From Pisaster brevispinus (lineage: Eukaryota > Echinodermata > Asteroidea > Forcipulatida > Asteriidae): DNA of 64,000 bases. Under the pieces are notes generated by a model. The model was not told the DNA's origin. It saw nothing but the letters and a program-made list of their open reading frames with translations, and made no database searches. Positions 38,349 through 51,699 of this stretch are shown one piece after another. The translations under genes and the position numbers were made by a program. Within the stretch, counting starts at the first letter, position 1. The number at the start of each line of letters is the position of its first letter. The stretch is taken from positions 9,337,827 through 9,401,826 of the forward strand of contig JAMKCF010000013.1 in assembly GCA_023634235.1 (NCBI GenBank), in the 5' to 3' direction.

Positions 38349-41300
38349 ATGGCAAAATTTCAAGTAAAGGTAAATGCATCATTTAAAGTACTTTTTAGTT
38401 TCATCATACCTTGAATGCATGCAGTTAAGGAAATTAATTGTCACGTTTGTTTGGGAATGTCAAAACTGTCCCCAAAAGGCAATGCACGTACACAGTAGCA
38501 AGTAAGTAGGAAAGGCAAGCTTGCTGTGTTGTTAATGTTATTACCATACGGTTTATTTATTTATTTATTTTTTTGTCATTCTTTGCAGATTGGAATAATA
38601 GGAGGCACAGGATTGGATGATCCTGACATTCTAGATGACAGAAAGGAACAGTTTGTGGACACACCATATGGCAAGGTGATTTCATACTACTCTAGTTCAC
38701 TGTAAGATTTCAAAATACTGTTAAAATACTGTTTAAAAAATGAAAAGATGGAAATTTTTATTAATATTAGATAAGTAAGTGTGATGATCTGTGTTTCCTC
38801 AGATTTCTGCTTTTTATATAGATTGTGTTTTAATTGCTTTGATAAATGATAGAGCTGGGTCTATTTCTTCCTCCATGGTTTAATCATGCAAAGATTAAGC
38901 TCCGGAGGGTAGCACGTAAAATGCGCATGCGCACCATCATCAAAACAGCAAGCAAATGTTTTAAGGGTCTAGGGTCATTGTCTGCGCAGGTATGTGATTT
39001 CTTTATTTTTTTCCCGGAAGTCCGGGGGTTTTTTAAACAAAAGAATGCCACAGAGTGCAGATTGGGGCTTTTAAAACGAAAGATGTATAAAGTAGGCTTT
39101 GACTGAGCTCACAAGTGTTCGCCCTGGCAAGCTTTCACGCTTTGCGCTCACAGTTCAGGTTTTTTCAACGGCCTATCACATCCCGAACATCCCTGCTGCA
39201 GTGACTTTCTGTTGCTGAAAAGGCGCCCAGTGTATAAACATTTCACATGTTTCCGATTACAGCCTGAGTTCTCCTTCTTTCCCCTCTCACTCCTCAGCGC
39301 TCTCTAATCTTTGGTTTAAAGTGACAATTCAAGTCACACAGGTAGAGTGGTTGCAAGCACAGTACATGATTTGTCTGGCAAGTTGAATCTATTCGACCTT
39401 CCAGACTCTTTGTTAATGTACACAATGATATTAAGGACGCTACAGACAAGAAAGAAAAACACTGTTCTTTTTGTTGAACTTGGTGTACGTGTATATATTC
39501 ACTGTACGTGACCACAAAAAAAGACACCCCCCCCCCCCTTAAAGTTTGGTGACAAACAACCCTTAAGGCACAGAGAAAACCCAAATCTTTTTGTGTAAGG
39601 TCATAACCGTAAATTTTTGAATATTTGTCAGCAGACATTGCATGCAATGATGTCGCTTATACAAACATGACAAATGTACATTGACATCGGAATCTTATAT
39701 TCTGGGCGCCTTATACATGTTATATAGGACTATTTCAAAAGATTTTAATAACCAATGTGAAAACCTGAATTGGCTCTCATTTTGTAAGCTACTTGCTTGT
39801 TGCAAGACTTGTGATCAAGACAGTCCTGATTTAAAGGTGATTCCTTCCTGTCAAATGTCCTTCCTGTCAAATGTCAAGAGTTTCTTATCCACTTTTATCC
39901 AAAACCCATCAGAAAACTAAGCAGAATGTATAGGCCCTACTTGTCACTAGACAGCTAGATGAAATGAAAACAGAGCAACTGTTTCGGCAAACTTTTCTTG
40001 AAATGTAAATCCTTGATATCGAATCTTTGAGTTGTGTACACAGAAAAGAAGCTTATTAATAACAAACTTTGTTTACTTTTCTCTACCAGCCTTCTGACGC
40101 GTTGATCACAGGCACCATTAATGGCATCCAGTGTGTACTGTTGGCAAGGTAACTTCTAAACTTAAAACAAGTTTTTGGATTGAACATTTGAAGGGATGAC
40201 TAACCTGTCTTGTTCTTATGAGTCATAACTGGTTCTGTACATTGGGTGCATGTAGGTTCAATTCAAACCCTGATTTGACCGTTAACACGTTGACTGCCAG
40301 TCATAGATTCGTAGGGCGTTCCCATTTGCCAAGTGTGGTGCGCATGCGTGCATACCAAGTAGGTAAGACCTTTTGGTGTCTACATGTTGTAATACAAATT
40401 TTCAGGTATGTCCTCACCACTGCCAGAAACGTATTTGTTGTGTTCTCAGTGATGCCAGTGTATTCAATGCACAATACAAAAGCCTTTCATTCTCTACGAG
40501 TATACTCGTAGTGGCAGAATCCGTTACACCTGTTACTACGAATATACTCGTAGGCGGCAGTCAACTTGTTAAACCATTCAAAAATCCATTTGTCACACTT
40601 GCTGACTTGTTAGCTTTGTATGTACTCCCAGTCTACAGCTTTACCATTGGATCAAAGTGTACACAACCATGCATGATCGGTGAAAAGGTTAAATGGTTTT
40701 GGATGGCGAATCAGTGGGCTCCACAACTTACCATAACCAGATAGTTTCTTATTCATTGGTTTGTGCATTCCAAGCTTTACCAGAGTCCGAATATTTCGGT
40801 GTTGTGTTAGGGGTCTTGTCATAATAAATCCAGGACAGGAAGTCAGATAACAAATTTCTCCTATGTCAAATTTTTGTTGGATTTCCATCGGACTGTACAT
40901 GTACTTCTATAGCCTTTCTCACTACACTTTATTTCGAGAATCTCCGTGTTAAGAACAAAATTTACACGGAGATTCTCCGGATTAAGTGGAGCGTTCACAC
41001 TACATTTTTCAGGGTTAAAAATTCTCCGGATTAACCAACCCAACACTGGCTTAATCCGGGTAAAATTTAACCCTTCCCAGGACTAGTGTCAAACCACCAA
41101 TCTCGGTGTTTTAGTATGGAACTGGGTTTAAAACTTTTCTCTGGGTTAGATATTATAGTGTGAAAGGAATCTCTGGATCAGTTTTAATCCGTGTAGAAGA
41201 CTTTTTCCACGGGTCGCCAATTACATGGATAAAAGGTAGGTAGTGTGAAAAGGGCTTATGAATGACATGGTTTTACTCGCTGAAAGGAACACAGTTCTCC

Positions 41301-44300
41301 AATGCACCAAATACCTGCCCTATGCAAATGCACCCCGCTGAGCACTCTGCAGTTTGACAGTATAAATGTAGTATAAACGAACTTGTGGTTTCGGAGCAAT
41401 CTAGAGGTTTTGGAGGTCATTTTATTAACTAAGATGTGTACATGTATGTGTGATTTTTTAGTGAGACAGGTAGTGTGCTTGATTCCCATTAGATAACAAT
41501 CTAAAACTCTGCGGTTTGTAAACAAATGTAACCCCAGGGACTGGGAACTTCTCCCACGTGTTCTCCTACACCCAATTTCAAACAAGGTGAATTAAAGGTG
41601 GGTAAAAAACCTTGTCTGGGATGATACTTATTGGTTGTCCTGGATTAATTTTGACAAGGTCCCTCACCATAGGGGGAAGCACTTTGGAAAATTAAAGAGG
41701 GGTAAACATGGTAAAGCAGGATTAAATTGAGTCGCTAGCCTGGGTCTAATTGCATAGAGCTGCTTAAGAAGAAAATTGTGCTTAACTTGGTTCTGCTAAG
41801 CAAAAGTTAGCAGGAAACCAGTCACAAATGGTACATTTAGAATGCAACCTTGTTTTGGTAAGCATAGCTTTTTGTGCTTAACAAATGTTTGTGCTTAATT
41901 GGGCCTAGGTATACAATTACCAAGAGTGCTGCTAGTCAAAATAGTTTCTTTGTTAAGAAGAGCACACAGCTCGATTAGAAACCTGCCAGTGAAAAAGCAT
42001 GTTTGTTTTACAAGAAAGTATCACACACAAAAACATACATGCCAGTAATGTTTTTACGGGCAAGTAAATTGTACAGCTGACCAATGTTTTCCATGTATCA
42101 ATGATAAACTTAGCAAGGTGGTAAAAATTCAAAATGATCTTGCATCTTGCATTGGTGTACTCTCCTAAAAGCATCGCTGCTGTCCTGGAGAGGGTGGGTT
42201 GCAATTTCATGTGTGCTCTGTTTTTGTGCTGTTAGGGTGGTTATCAGATAGTGGTATTGTCAATTTGTCCAGTACATGTAGCAGTCAACTCTGGCAATTG
42301 GTTGCCTGTAGGGAAGGTTATGTTGATTGTCTGGGTCGGCTTGATTGTCTGTTCTCTTGGATGATTTTTTGAGGAGTAGTTACAGTGTATGTTTACTTGG
42401 CCATGTAAAACTTTATAAAGGAGTTCAACCTGATGAAAGAGACATCATTCAGTGTGTCCCATCCTCCTACACACTTAAATCCCGGTGGTAGCTCTTCATG
42501 ACAAAACGTGCTGCTTGGCGTTTGATGCTCTCAACATTTCTGATGTTGCAATTTGTGTTCGAGCTCCATGCAGTTGTGGCAAATTCAAGTTTTACGAATT
42601 CATGATGGTGTTTTGGGGTGTTCATTTCTTTGTTTGATTTTTCTACAGACACGGTCGCAATCACAGAATCCTTCCATCTGGTGTCAATTATCGAGCCAAT
42701 GTTTTCGCCATTAAAAATGCAGGTTGCACACATCTCATCATTACAACAGCATGTGGTTCGCTTCAAGTGAGTCACTCACAGTTTAAAATCTGAGCTTTGT
42801 ATATAGTGCCCCCCAAAAAAGTGTTTTGATGGAGACCCATTCTGGCACCCTGACATATCAAAACAAACTAATAATAACATTTCACAGTCATTTTCATTCA
42901 AACAGATTTATGGTGAACATGGTACTGTGCTTGCCTGCTGTACTTACTATTTTATTTAGGCGTGCAACTTCTCAGTTGATCAGCAGATTTCCTCGTTTTG
43001 CTAAATTTAAGTGCCATAGAAAACTGAAAAACACTGTATAGAGAATTGTATTCCAGGCAGTTTCTTATTCTGCTGTAATGTCAAAGCTGCATGTCTGTAT
43101 AGTATTGACCTTTTAAAGAGGCTGTCTTTGTGATCAAAGCAGGCCTGTGGCTGCACATGGATTCATGAACTCTCACCCAGTTAGTGCTTGTGCATGCCTT
43201 CCAACAAAAGAACAGCCATATTACACATGTTGCCTGAATGCTTGAAATCCTCTACGATGTGTACAATAGTTTGAGGTGTAATGTATACAAATCCCATAGA
43301 GTTCGACGATCATGTGAAGTTTATCTTTTATAACTAGTTTTGAGTCGAAGAAAGACAAATTGACTAGAATGGGACTTGAACTTGTGACCTCCGAATTAAC
43401 GTGCCAGTGCTTTACCAACTGATCTTTCTAGCCCTAATGTTGGCAGACTCCTTATTTTGTCAATATCTTTGTTCGGTGTTGCCAGTCAGAAGCCATTCAA
43501 CCCTAAACTGCTGTAAACCAGGGTCCAAGTTTACAATACAACCTGGGAAGAGGAAGAACAATATTACCTTAAAGTTTGTTTAGCTTTAGACATTGACTAT
43601 AGTAATTAAATTTCATCATTGGAAAGTATTTGCCTGACAGAAGTAATGTTTTCACTGAAGAAACATGGGTGAAAATAATTTTCCCCCACTAGGAGACTTG
43701 ACTTGGCAACATCATGTCCATACATTGCCAGATTCATTTTGTGGTAAAAGGGTGAAGGTGCATTTTTCGTTTCAATTTAGGCTTCAATCTTTCTTTCTTT
43801 TTTTTTTTTTTTTTTTGGGGGGGGGGAAGGTATTTTATTTTACTGGTTTTTTTGGTGTGTTTTTTTTTTTCACTCAAGTGTTTCAAGGAATTGAAAGGCA
43901 GATATAATTATCTGCATTTAATTGTACCCTTTAGGAACACATCCACCCTGGCCAAATTGTCATCCTGGATCAGTTTATAGATCGGACAACCAAACGTGAC
44001 CAGTCATTCTATGACGGCCAAGCGAACAGCTTCAAAGGGATCTGCCACATTCCCATGCACACACCATTTTGTGAAAAGACACGGCAGGTAAGAACATTAT
44101 TTATTTTAAAACTTACTTCAACCCTGAAATAAAACTAAGGCGTACCTGTTTTAATTGGATCATATGCAAGATAGTAAGAAGTCACGACATTTGTTAAAGG
44201 GATGCATCTTAATACCGTTTCGCACAACCGTGTTGAGTAATTTTCAGCCTCTTAAAACCAGTTCACTGTGGACAACCTAATAGGCAGAAATTGTATGCAA

Positions 44301-47300
44301 CGGACAGGGAAGGTTGAAAAGCTGGGAATTTTCACACCCCGGACACCATCGTGTAACGTGCACAATGCATGCATTTACTGTGCAACACTTGGTTTCCCCT
44401 GTACAAAACGGGTCAGATAGTACAAAAATTCATTCTCGAAATCTCATTTTGTCTTTTTTTTTGTTACATTAAGATGATAACAAGAGATCGAGAGCCTGCA
44501 ACCCCGGTTTATTATTGTTTTCGTCTCCGTGGAATAATAGTTGATTCCGAGTTAACCAAGATTCAAGCCTAGATTCCATGGGACCAATTATCGGCCGGGC
44601 CTCATGCCCGAGGTTTTGCAATTCACGCTGAATCAGAGCACAATAAATCCCAGTGTTTTTAGTGAGAATCTCGGTTGTCTCAAAGGCATTGTTTCTGATA
44701 GTTTATTCTGGCAATTCCAAAAAATACCACACAGAGGCACGGCAAAGATTTGTTAATACCAAAGTGAAGTGGTTAAACATGTTAAATGTGGTAATTATCA
44801 AAACAAATCCCCCATCATTACTTGGCTACCTTCTAAGTTAGCATTTTCAAAGATTTTTTGTTACTTTTGTTTTCAAAGACATTGATCGAGTCAGTGAAAC
44901 ATCTCGGTATGAATTATCACCGCACCGGGACTGTCGTGACCATCGAAGGACCTCGATTTTCATCCCAGGCAGAGAGCAAACTGTTCCAAGCATGGGGTGG
45001 AGACGTGATTAATATGACCACTGTTCCAGAAGTGGTGTTAGCCGCTGAGATGGGACTGTGTTATGGGGCCATCGCTCTGCCAACAGACTATGACTCTTGG
45101 AGGGATAATGGTGCTGAACATGTGAGTAAATTTCAAACTGTACTAAGACTGAAGTATTTCATAGGGATTGACTAAATATAATAATTGATAGACCTCAAGC
45201 CATATTCAGCTTGGTAGGTTGTGACCAATAGTTTTCCAATGCTTGAAATTCGTCTCTGCCATCCAGCCCGCTCCGGTGCAGCCATGAACAGTGTGATTGA
45301 GTTTAAGGCTGATGGCATTTAGGCCGTCTTGGGTCTAAGAAATGTAAGTGTGGCACAGGCCTCCAACTTCTCGTATAGGTTCTGAGGTGGGTTTTTTTTT
45401 TTTTTTTTTTGGGGGGGGGGTTGCATTGCGACTTGAAGTCTGCAAGGTTGTGTGTTGTGGTTGTGGCACAACTGTGCGCCGAACCATTGGGTACGTATTG
45501 CTAGATGCAATCACCACATTATTGCAGGCTGACATACATGTACATTATGTAGTTTATATCATTCCAAACCACAGTGGATGATATTGAATGGTCAGACAGA
45601 AGGACGGTTAATAAAGAAGTCATGTTCACCATGCTCATAAGGAACTTCAGTAATTATGCCTATAGAAGAGCCAACTACTCAAAGTTGTAGCACTCATAAA
45701 ATGCTTACTTACACTATACAGTATACAGTGTAAAGTGCATCTAATTGTATGTTATTGACATTTTGACAATGGCATTGTTTTCATTACATTATTAAATAGC
45801 CGGTATCAATCTGAGGGAACAAACAGCTAGTTTCAATCTCTAAACTCACTGGGTGCATTTGATAAGCTTCCCTGGGTCGACCCAGGTCTGACCCCAGTGC
45901 GTTCGAGTAGCTTTGACGTCATCGTGTGGCTCATCTGCGTCAGACCCAAGTAACCTACTTGTGGAACGGGTTACTAGGGGTTAGGGGGCTGACCCAAGTG
46001 CATGAGGTCACAACGAAAACTATCTCAATGGCCACCACATTGTTTGACACTTTCAGGAAGTTTGGCACTCATTTTCACCTTTAAAACAATGACTTTGTGA
46101 GCATTTAGTGTTTTGTTATTCGTAGACGCGTATTTTTGTATCAACGTCAGCTTGTAAAATAATTTAACATTGAAGTTTTTCTCATGAGAATAATTACCAT
46201 ACGATCTTTTCGCAAATCCACGAAAAGTTTTGGACGTAATGCACACAATGAAAGTAGTTCCCGTCGGTTGTCCAAAGATGCATTGGTGTGAATGCTGGGG
46301 GAAGTTGGCTTTCGATAAGCTCATGTCTGGGGCTCGCCTGGATGAGCACACCGGGGTCGACCCGGGAAGCTAATTGATTGAACCCACTGATTATGAGGTT
46401 CATTCCAGTATCAATCCTTGGGAGCAATATCTTTGACTGAATTACTGTCAAAGTCAAGGAAATGGCACTTAAATTCCCCACAAATTGTGTATTTCAAATA
46501 TGCCTGTAATTTGAACAGATATGAAACTAACGGTATTTTTGACTGCATGAGGGCTCTTTTAACGGCAAATTTCCTTACATCACAATTACAGTTTTCTCTT
46601 TTTTTGACTGCCTGTACAGTGTAAGTTGTTTTCTTGTATCAATTTCCAAAGAAGTAATCATATTAATACTGAAAAAAATAGTTTGTTTTACTTTTTTTGC
46701 ATTACGTACATTATTGCTTCACACACACCCTCATGCAGTGAAAAATACAGTACTGCAAATTGCTGGCAAAGAATAAACTATTTTTATGTTTTTCTGTAAA
46801 GTGTGACCAAAATGTTCACATACATGTAATGCTTGTAAAAAGAAATTTAAAGTAGAGAAAGGGAATTAATCTTAGACTTTTTCTGTGATACATGTAGGTG
46901 AGTGTGGAAATGGTGATGAATACGTTCAAACAAAATGCAGTTTATGCTAAGCAAATCTTAAAAGATGTCATTCCAAGAATTGCCAAGGTGGACTGGGGAC
47001 AAATTCTGGAGGAAAAACAGGTAAATGTCACCGAGTTAAACAATATTTACCCAGTCAGTTTCCCTTGTGGTTTATTACTTGATATTAGCACCTTAAGGTG
47101 ATCCCTCTGTTGCTGCATCCCAGGTTGTATCGTAAACTTGGGTGTGATCCCAGGCTACACGATGGTTGAATGGCTTCTGACTGGCACCCCCGAACAAAGA
47201 TCTTGACTAATAGGGAGACCTGCAAAAAAGGGCTATATAGCTCAGTTGTAAGAGCATTGGCATGCTAATCCACGGGTCATGGGTCCTGTTCTAGTAAATT

Positions 47301-49662
47301 GTTCTTTGTTCAACTGAAAAATATTCTTATCTTAGTACAACTTTAATCCTATAATATTGTGGCTCTTTAAACACAATAGTACACTTTTTGCAAGGTTTTA
47401 ATGTTAAAATTGCATTAATCCTAATCACTAGTAATACAACAAGATTAGAATAAAAACTGCAAGAAAACAAAACTGTTGCACAGAAAAATACAATCATTAT
47501 AGCTGTGGATTGATTTGTACAATATTCAGATTTGGGGTATACATGTATACTCCGTGAGGGCAACTGTCAGCACATAGACATATTTAAATATTTTCTTTGT
47601 CTTAACCACATCATACTCACCAGTCAGCTCATGCATATATGCCATGATATCCTATTATCTGGACCATGCCACAGATCCTAGACGGGGTGTCAACAGTAGT
47701 CAATGATTTGGTTAGAAGAGGGCAGGACAAAACTCTGCTAGCATCATTTATGTACAAAACTGGTGTATCAACTTCTTATCGTGTCCCCAAACGCTAGATG
47801 TTGTCATTCATCCAGAACAGAACACGGTCTTTGGCACTTTCATTGAATTCATCAAGGTCTCCAGCCTCACATTTCTGCTCCAGTAGGGGAGATCTGAGTG
47901 GGTGGTTCATTGTTTGTGGTTCAGAACCATGCAGGTCACACCCTGGTCTTTCATATAACGCATTTCCATACAGCCCAGCTTGAGTCAGCACCGGGTGGGA
48001 GTTCTTCTTTTTGCATTTTTGGACATGGATGTTACTGTTGAATGGTTGGCAAGTCTTTCTTCCCATAAGGCTACTTTGGTATTAGCAGCTTCACTGGGTT
48101 CAGTTTCACTGAGGAAATTTCTCCTGGATTTGAGCCGTCTCTTTGCTGGTTCATGGCCAAAAAGAGGGTGAGGCTCATCTGTAGTTTGGCTCATCAGTTG
48201 GTGTATCAACTGTCAATGGTAGATGAAACCAAGTTATAAAACTAAGTTAATAAAACAAACAAATAAGCTTAAATTAACCCAGCCAGTACCTGGACATGTA
48301 GGCCTATACAACGCACAGATGAAAAAATAGTTGAAAAAATGCAAACAAACCCTCTTAACCTACGGAAGAAACTTGTCAGCAAGTTGTGTCAGCATTTGCT
48401 GACCAAAGACCACAGGTGCATTGGGACTAAACAGGTCCCTGGCTTGAGGGTTTTGAGGTTACCCAAAGAAAAGAGGTAAAACATTTTAAACACAGACTTT
48501 TCTTTTTAATAACATTACACAATATATTACACTCACTGTATGTAGCGCACTTATCCTGTTATCTTCAAGTAAACTTGAATCCTCAGTTCTGATGGGTCAA
48601 CCTATAGCAACAAGAGGTGTGATATAAACCTATATCACACGGCCAAACACTGCGTATTGCACCATTGTAAGCTAAGTATATGCGAAACATACACTGTACA
48701 GCTGTTCCAACACCATGTATTGTGTTATTCTGCGCACCAATTTTCCTTGAAGTCGAATTTGTTATCACACACGCTCTTATGGATGTAAAAAACATATACC
48801 TCCTCTTCGTCCCATATTCAACTTCGCCTTCAGCCTCAGGAAACCCTAGATTTTTCAGCAGTCCACTCATGCTTGTGTGATACATTAACTAATAGCTACA
48901 AAATGTAGATGAAGGCACTTTTTAACATTATCCCTGTTCAAAAGGCAGACTTCAACCGTTCCTCAATGAAAAGTTGGGCGATCTTTTTAATTTTACCACA
49001 TGCATTGGCATTTTACGTGTGTACATGACATACATGTGTACATACATGTAGTTAAAGTAAATCGTACACTGTACACAAAACCACTGTATCTTGTATATTT
49101 ATTACACATCCAACAGCACAGTCAGCGCCAATAACAGGATAAATAGGAAACAAGAAGAATTGTTCAATTGTTTATGTTGGAGGAAAACCCCAATGGGGCA
49201 AACCCACGCAATCAGGTAGGGACTGTAACACCCAATTCACATACAAGCTCCTGTCTGCAGTGGGATTCGAACCGGGGTCCACAGAGGTGAAAGGCAGGGA
49301 AAGACATCACTGAGCCAACCTGATCCCTTTCAGAAAGTGTTTCAGTATGCTAGCGTGTAATGTTTGACCAAAAAGCTAAAAAGGTAATAGAATAATGAAT
49401 GACATAATGAATGAAATAACTTAATGCTGCACCAACAAATGTACATCCCTAAATTCATACTTTTGTTTGTATCTGTCTCTGTTTGGACAGATTCATTAAT
49501 GTTGTGAAGCACACATGTAAAAGAAGCCATAGTAAACACTTGTATGGTGGTAAGGCAGCATTTTCTGTCACACTGCCTTGTTACCCTTTCTTTAGGTTCT
49601 AAGAGTATTTCCTGTTTTTGGTTTTCTATAAGGCAACTGCTAAGGAGTCGGTAATGCAGTAA
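38349..49662 (+). CDS. MTAP: S-methyl-5'-thioadenosine phosphorylase
   Basis: Cytosolic enzyme of methionine salvage: cleaves methylthioadenosine with phosphate to adenine and methylthioribose-1-phosphate. Exons 38349-38369, 38589-38675, 40090-40148, 42649-42766, 43935-44087, 44879-45121 and 46898-47020 join in phase; all introns are GT-AG. The protein starts [19 protein letters not shown] (phosphate-binding GGTGL) and continues with [75 protein letters not shown] and TDYDSW, in family order with substrate-site residues present. These exons give 268 residues against 283 in human. A likely last exon at 49633-49662, after a pyrimidine tract and AG, adds ATAKESVMQ and a stop, for 277. The introns carry several MITEs and tRNA-derived repeats. 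No defect is seen. Confidence 0.95.
40286..40568. mobile_element. piggyBac-like MITE with TTAA duplication
   Basis: The ends CACGTTGACTGCC and the complement of CAAGTTGACTGCC are flanked by TTAA (40282-40285 and 40569-40572). TACTCGTAG words repeat near the right end. It lies in MTAP intron 3. Confidence 0.8.
40900..41260. repeat. Decayed repeat with GGATTAA and TCTCCG words
   Basis: TACACGGAGATTCTCCGGATTA and related words recur in both orientations, with spaced TTAATCCG words further on. It is probably one or two old MITEs in MTAP intron 3. The boundaries are unclear. Confidence 0.45.
41750..41909. mobile_element. MITE with GGGTCTAATTGCATAGAG end
   Basis: The left end GGGTCTAATTGCATAG and right end (complement TAGGCCCAATTAAGCAC) form a short imperfect inverted repeat, with GCTTAA and TTAAGC words inside. 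It resembles short Harbinger-type MITEs. Confidence 0.5.
43333..43434 (-). repeat. tRNA-derived repeat (minus strand)
   Basis: On the minus strand GATCAGTTGGTAAAGCACTG, then AGGTCACAAGTTCAAGTCCC, resembles the A- and B-box regions of a tRNA. The tail TCTAGTCAATTTGTCTTTC matches the element at 47230. It is a SINE-like copy, not a functional tRNA gene: the acceptor stem is absent. Confidence 0.6.
43797..43871. repeat. T-run/G-run junction
   Basis: A long T run passes directly into a G run, then a second T-rich stretch. The same junction occurs near 22335-22351, 45390-45420, 51078-51097 and 55229-55250. Confidence 0.7.
45847..46390. mobile_element. MITE with CASTGGGT ends and GGGTCGACCC motif
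   Basis: CACTGGGTGCATTTGATAAG at the left faces the complement of CAGTGGGTTCAATCAATTAG at the right. Both are followed by AGCTTCCC and GGTCGACCC. No clear target duplication. It lies in MTAP intron 6. Confidence 0.65.
47230..47320 (+). repeat. tRNA-derived repeat (plus strand)
   Basis: GGCTATATAGCTCAGTTGTA then GGGTCATGGGTCCTGTTC resembles tRNA A- and B-box regions. The tail TCTAGTAAATTGTTCTTTG matches the family at 43333. It lies in MTAP intron 7. Confidence 0.6.
47330..48540. other. MTAP intron sequence, no gene recognised
   Basis: Minus-strand open frames at 47794-48209 have mixed charged composition but no recognised domain. They may be remains of an unidentified transposase. Confidence 0.35.
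48555..48890. mobile_element. MITE, GTTATCACACAAGC family, copy 2
   Basis: Read on the minus strand it begins TATCACACAAGCATGAGTGG and ends TTCAAGTTTACTTGAAGATA, paralleling the copy at 26431-26785. The two are clearly diverged, so both are old. Confidence 0.65.
49177..49326 (-). repeat. tRNA-derived SINE fragment (minus strand)
   Basis: The minus strand reads GGATCAGGTTGGCTCAGTGA and later CCCCGGTTCGAATCCCACTG, good A- and B-box matches, followed by a body ending in GGGTTTTCCTCC. It lies in MTAP intron 7, about 300 bp before the tentative last exon. Confidence 0.75.
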
Positions 49663-51552
49663 TTACCACAGAAAAGTGTTTTCAGATGAGGAGCACCGTT
49701 TCATGGCACAGTGAGAACATCAGCCAAATTTCTTCAGATTGCTGGCAACAAGTGGTACTCACATGGCAGAAGGACATTGCCCTGAGAGTTCCAATCCAGT
49801 TTTTTTTTAAGGTTCAAAATGGTGAGGTATCACCATTTGTACCTTATTTTTAATTTTATATTTGTATCTGCTAATTGGCTTATACTAATAAGTTTATGAT
49901 CAAACCATGGTAGTGCATTGCTGTATTTTGACAAAGCTGCTGTCACTTGTAGGCTTATTCTATTATAGCTTTTCTCCATGGTTGAATCAAGGTAAACAAC
50001 TAACTCTAGCGGTGGATGTAGAATAATTACCAGGGTGGGGGGGAACTTTGGGGGCCAATTTCCAAGTTCATGTAGTCCTGCTGCCGTTTTAAGATCATTT
50101 GATAATGTCGTGGCGGGCCCTGGTAAAATGTTTAAACATTGAATGCTTCCTAGAGCAATCTGGGATTTCAGAAGTGTTTTAAAAGTTAACTTTACAAGTA
50201 CCAATTTTAAAATTCAAAATTTCATTTATTTGATAATCAATCTTCATAATTATTTGGAGGGGGGCAGCATCCATCCCTAAATCCACCACTAATCGGTTTC
50301 TGGTTGATGAACATAAATTTCATACACAATCATTATGGTGTTATTGGCTTCTGCTTTAAGGGTGTTGCTGTAGGCTTCCTATACTTTAAATGCTTGTTAA
50401 CGAGGCAGTTAAAAGGCCGCAGTGGTGGCTAGCAGCCACTAAATAGGACCATACGGCTTATCCGTTTTCTCTAATAATCAACCCATAAATAAAGGCTTTA
50501 TCAGTGCATTTATAGACGCAGTGATGTCTTTTATTCCAAGATCACTGTGCCAAAGTTTGAGATATACCAGAAGTTTACTTCCACACAAACAAACATCACC
50601 TGACCGAGTTGAAACTTCCTATCAGAGATGAAAATGTGTTCAAAATGGCATTCTGAATTTCTTAAATCAGTATTAGACTTATGTGAGTCCTCTGCTTTGT
50701 ACCTCATTCAAGTTCCACATGAAATCCAGAAATTAAGTAAAAACGTTTGTGTGAATCCATCAAGAGGTTTTTAGTTTTTCCCAGAATATAGTGCTATTGA
50801 GGTTTCTTTTCAAAAGGAATATAAAAAAAGAAATTACCATGGGTAACTCTTAAAAAAACCTATAAAGGCAAAGTATACTTTTGGTTTTTGGAACCGTTCA
50901 ATTGTTTTAATCCTATATAAATGTAAACATAAGCAATAAAAGTATCTTGTGAAAATTTCATTTCAAGGTGGTAATGTTTGTGAGAAATCACCGAATATCT
51001 GGAGCAGTTATATCCATGGAGGAAGAATAATCCGTAGTGTGAACACACAATCTGAGAAATGTTTCTCAGATTCAAATTTTTTTTTTTGGGGGGGGGGATA
51101 AAAACTGATAATGTTTTCCATAACCACATCACTTTGAAGTGAAATGATTCTCAAAATGCTTTCTACAATCAAAACCTGCTGTACTTCTAATCAAGTAAGT
51201 GTTTATTGCCATTCGTGTTTGAGTAATCACCAAACGTATACATTGTACCTTCCCTTTACAGCTGTTGATATGCTATTGCGTGGTGATGGGGTTGTTTAGC
51301 TAGTTGTTCTGATCAGCAGGTTTACGTTTTTTAGTAAAGGTTGATAAGGATTATATAACACACATATTGTACAACACCAAGTATAGATCATTGTCATTTG
51401 ATTGGAAGATTGGTGCATGATAGGTCAGTAGGTTATGCAACATTCATTTATCAAACCATTTTATGGCCTATGTCATAACCTACACTATTTGGTACAATTC
51501 ACTGTGCATTTTGGTACCATCCTGTTCGACTAGTACATGTACACTGGGCCAC
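49663..51552. other. Noncoding, possible MTAP 3' region
   Basis: No gene recognised. A T-run/G-run junction lies at 51078-51097. ATAAATAAA words near 50487 could serve as polyadenylation signals, but this is speculative. Confidence 0.35.
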
Positions 51553-51690
51553 TGTGTCGTGGCTGAGTGGTCTAGTTCACTGGAGCGAAGCTCTGGTATT
51601 GTCAGCAGCAGAGTATGGGTTCGAATCCTGGTCAGGACACTTGTGCCCTTGAGCAAGGCACTTAACCATAATTGCTTCGTAAAAGGTTGG
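51553..51690 (+). repeat. tRNA-derived SINE, truncated
   Basis: GTGTCGTGGCTGAGTGGTCT (A box) and GGGTTCGAATCCTGGTCAGG (B box) are followed by GCAAGGCACTTAACCATAAT, the body of the SINE at 52950. It lacks most of the 3' half. Confidence 0.8.
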
Positions 51691-51699
51691 GAAGGTAGT

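Noticed and set aside
47794..48209. Minus-strand gene
   Set aside because: Two adjoining frames with no recognised domain, start or splice structure, inside an MTAP intron.
51553..51640. tRNA-Leu/Ser gene
   Set aside because: The acceptor stem does not close and the sequence continues into a SINE body shared with 52950-53356.
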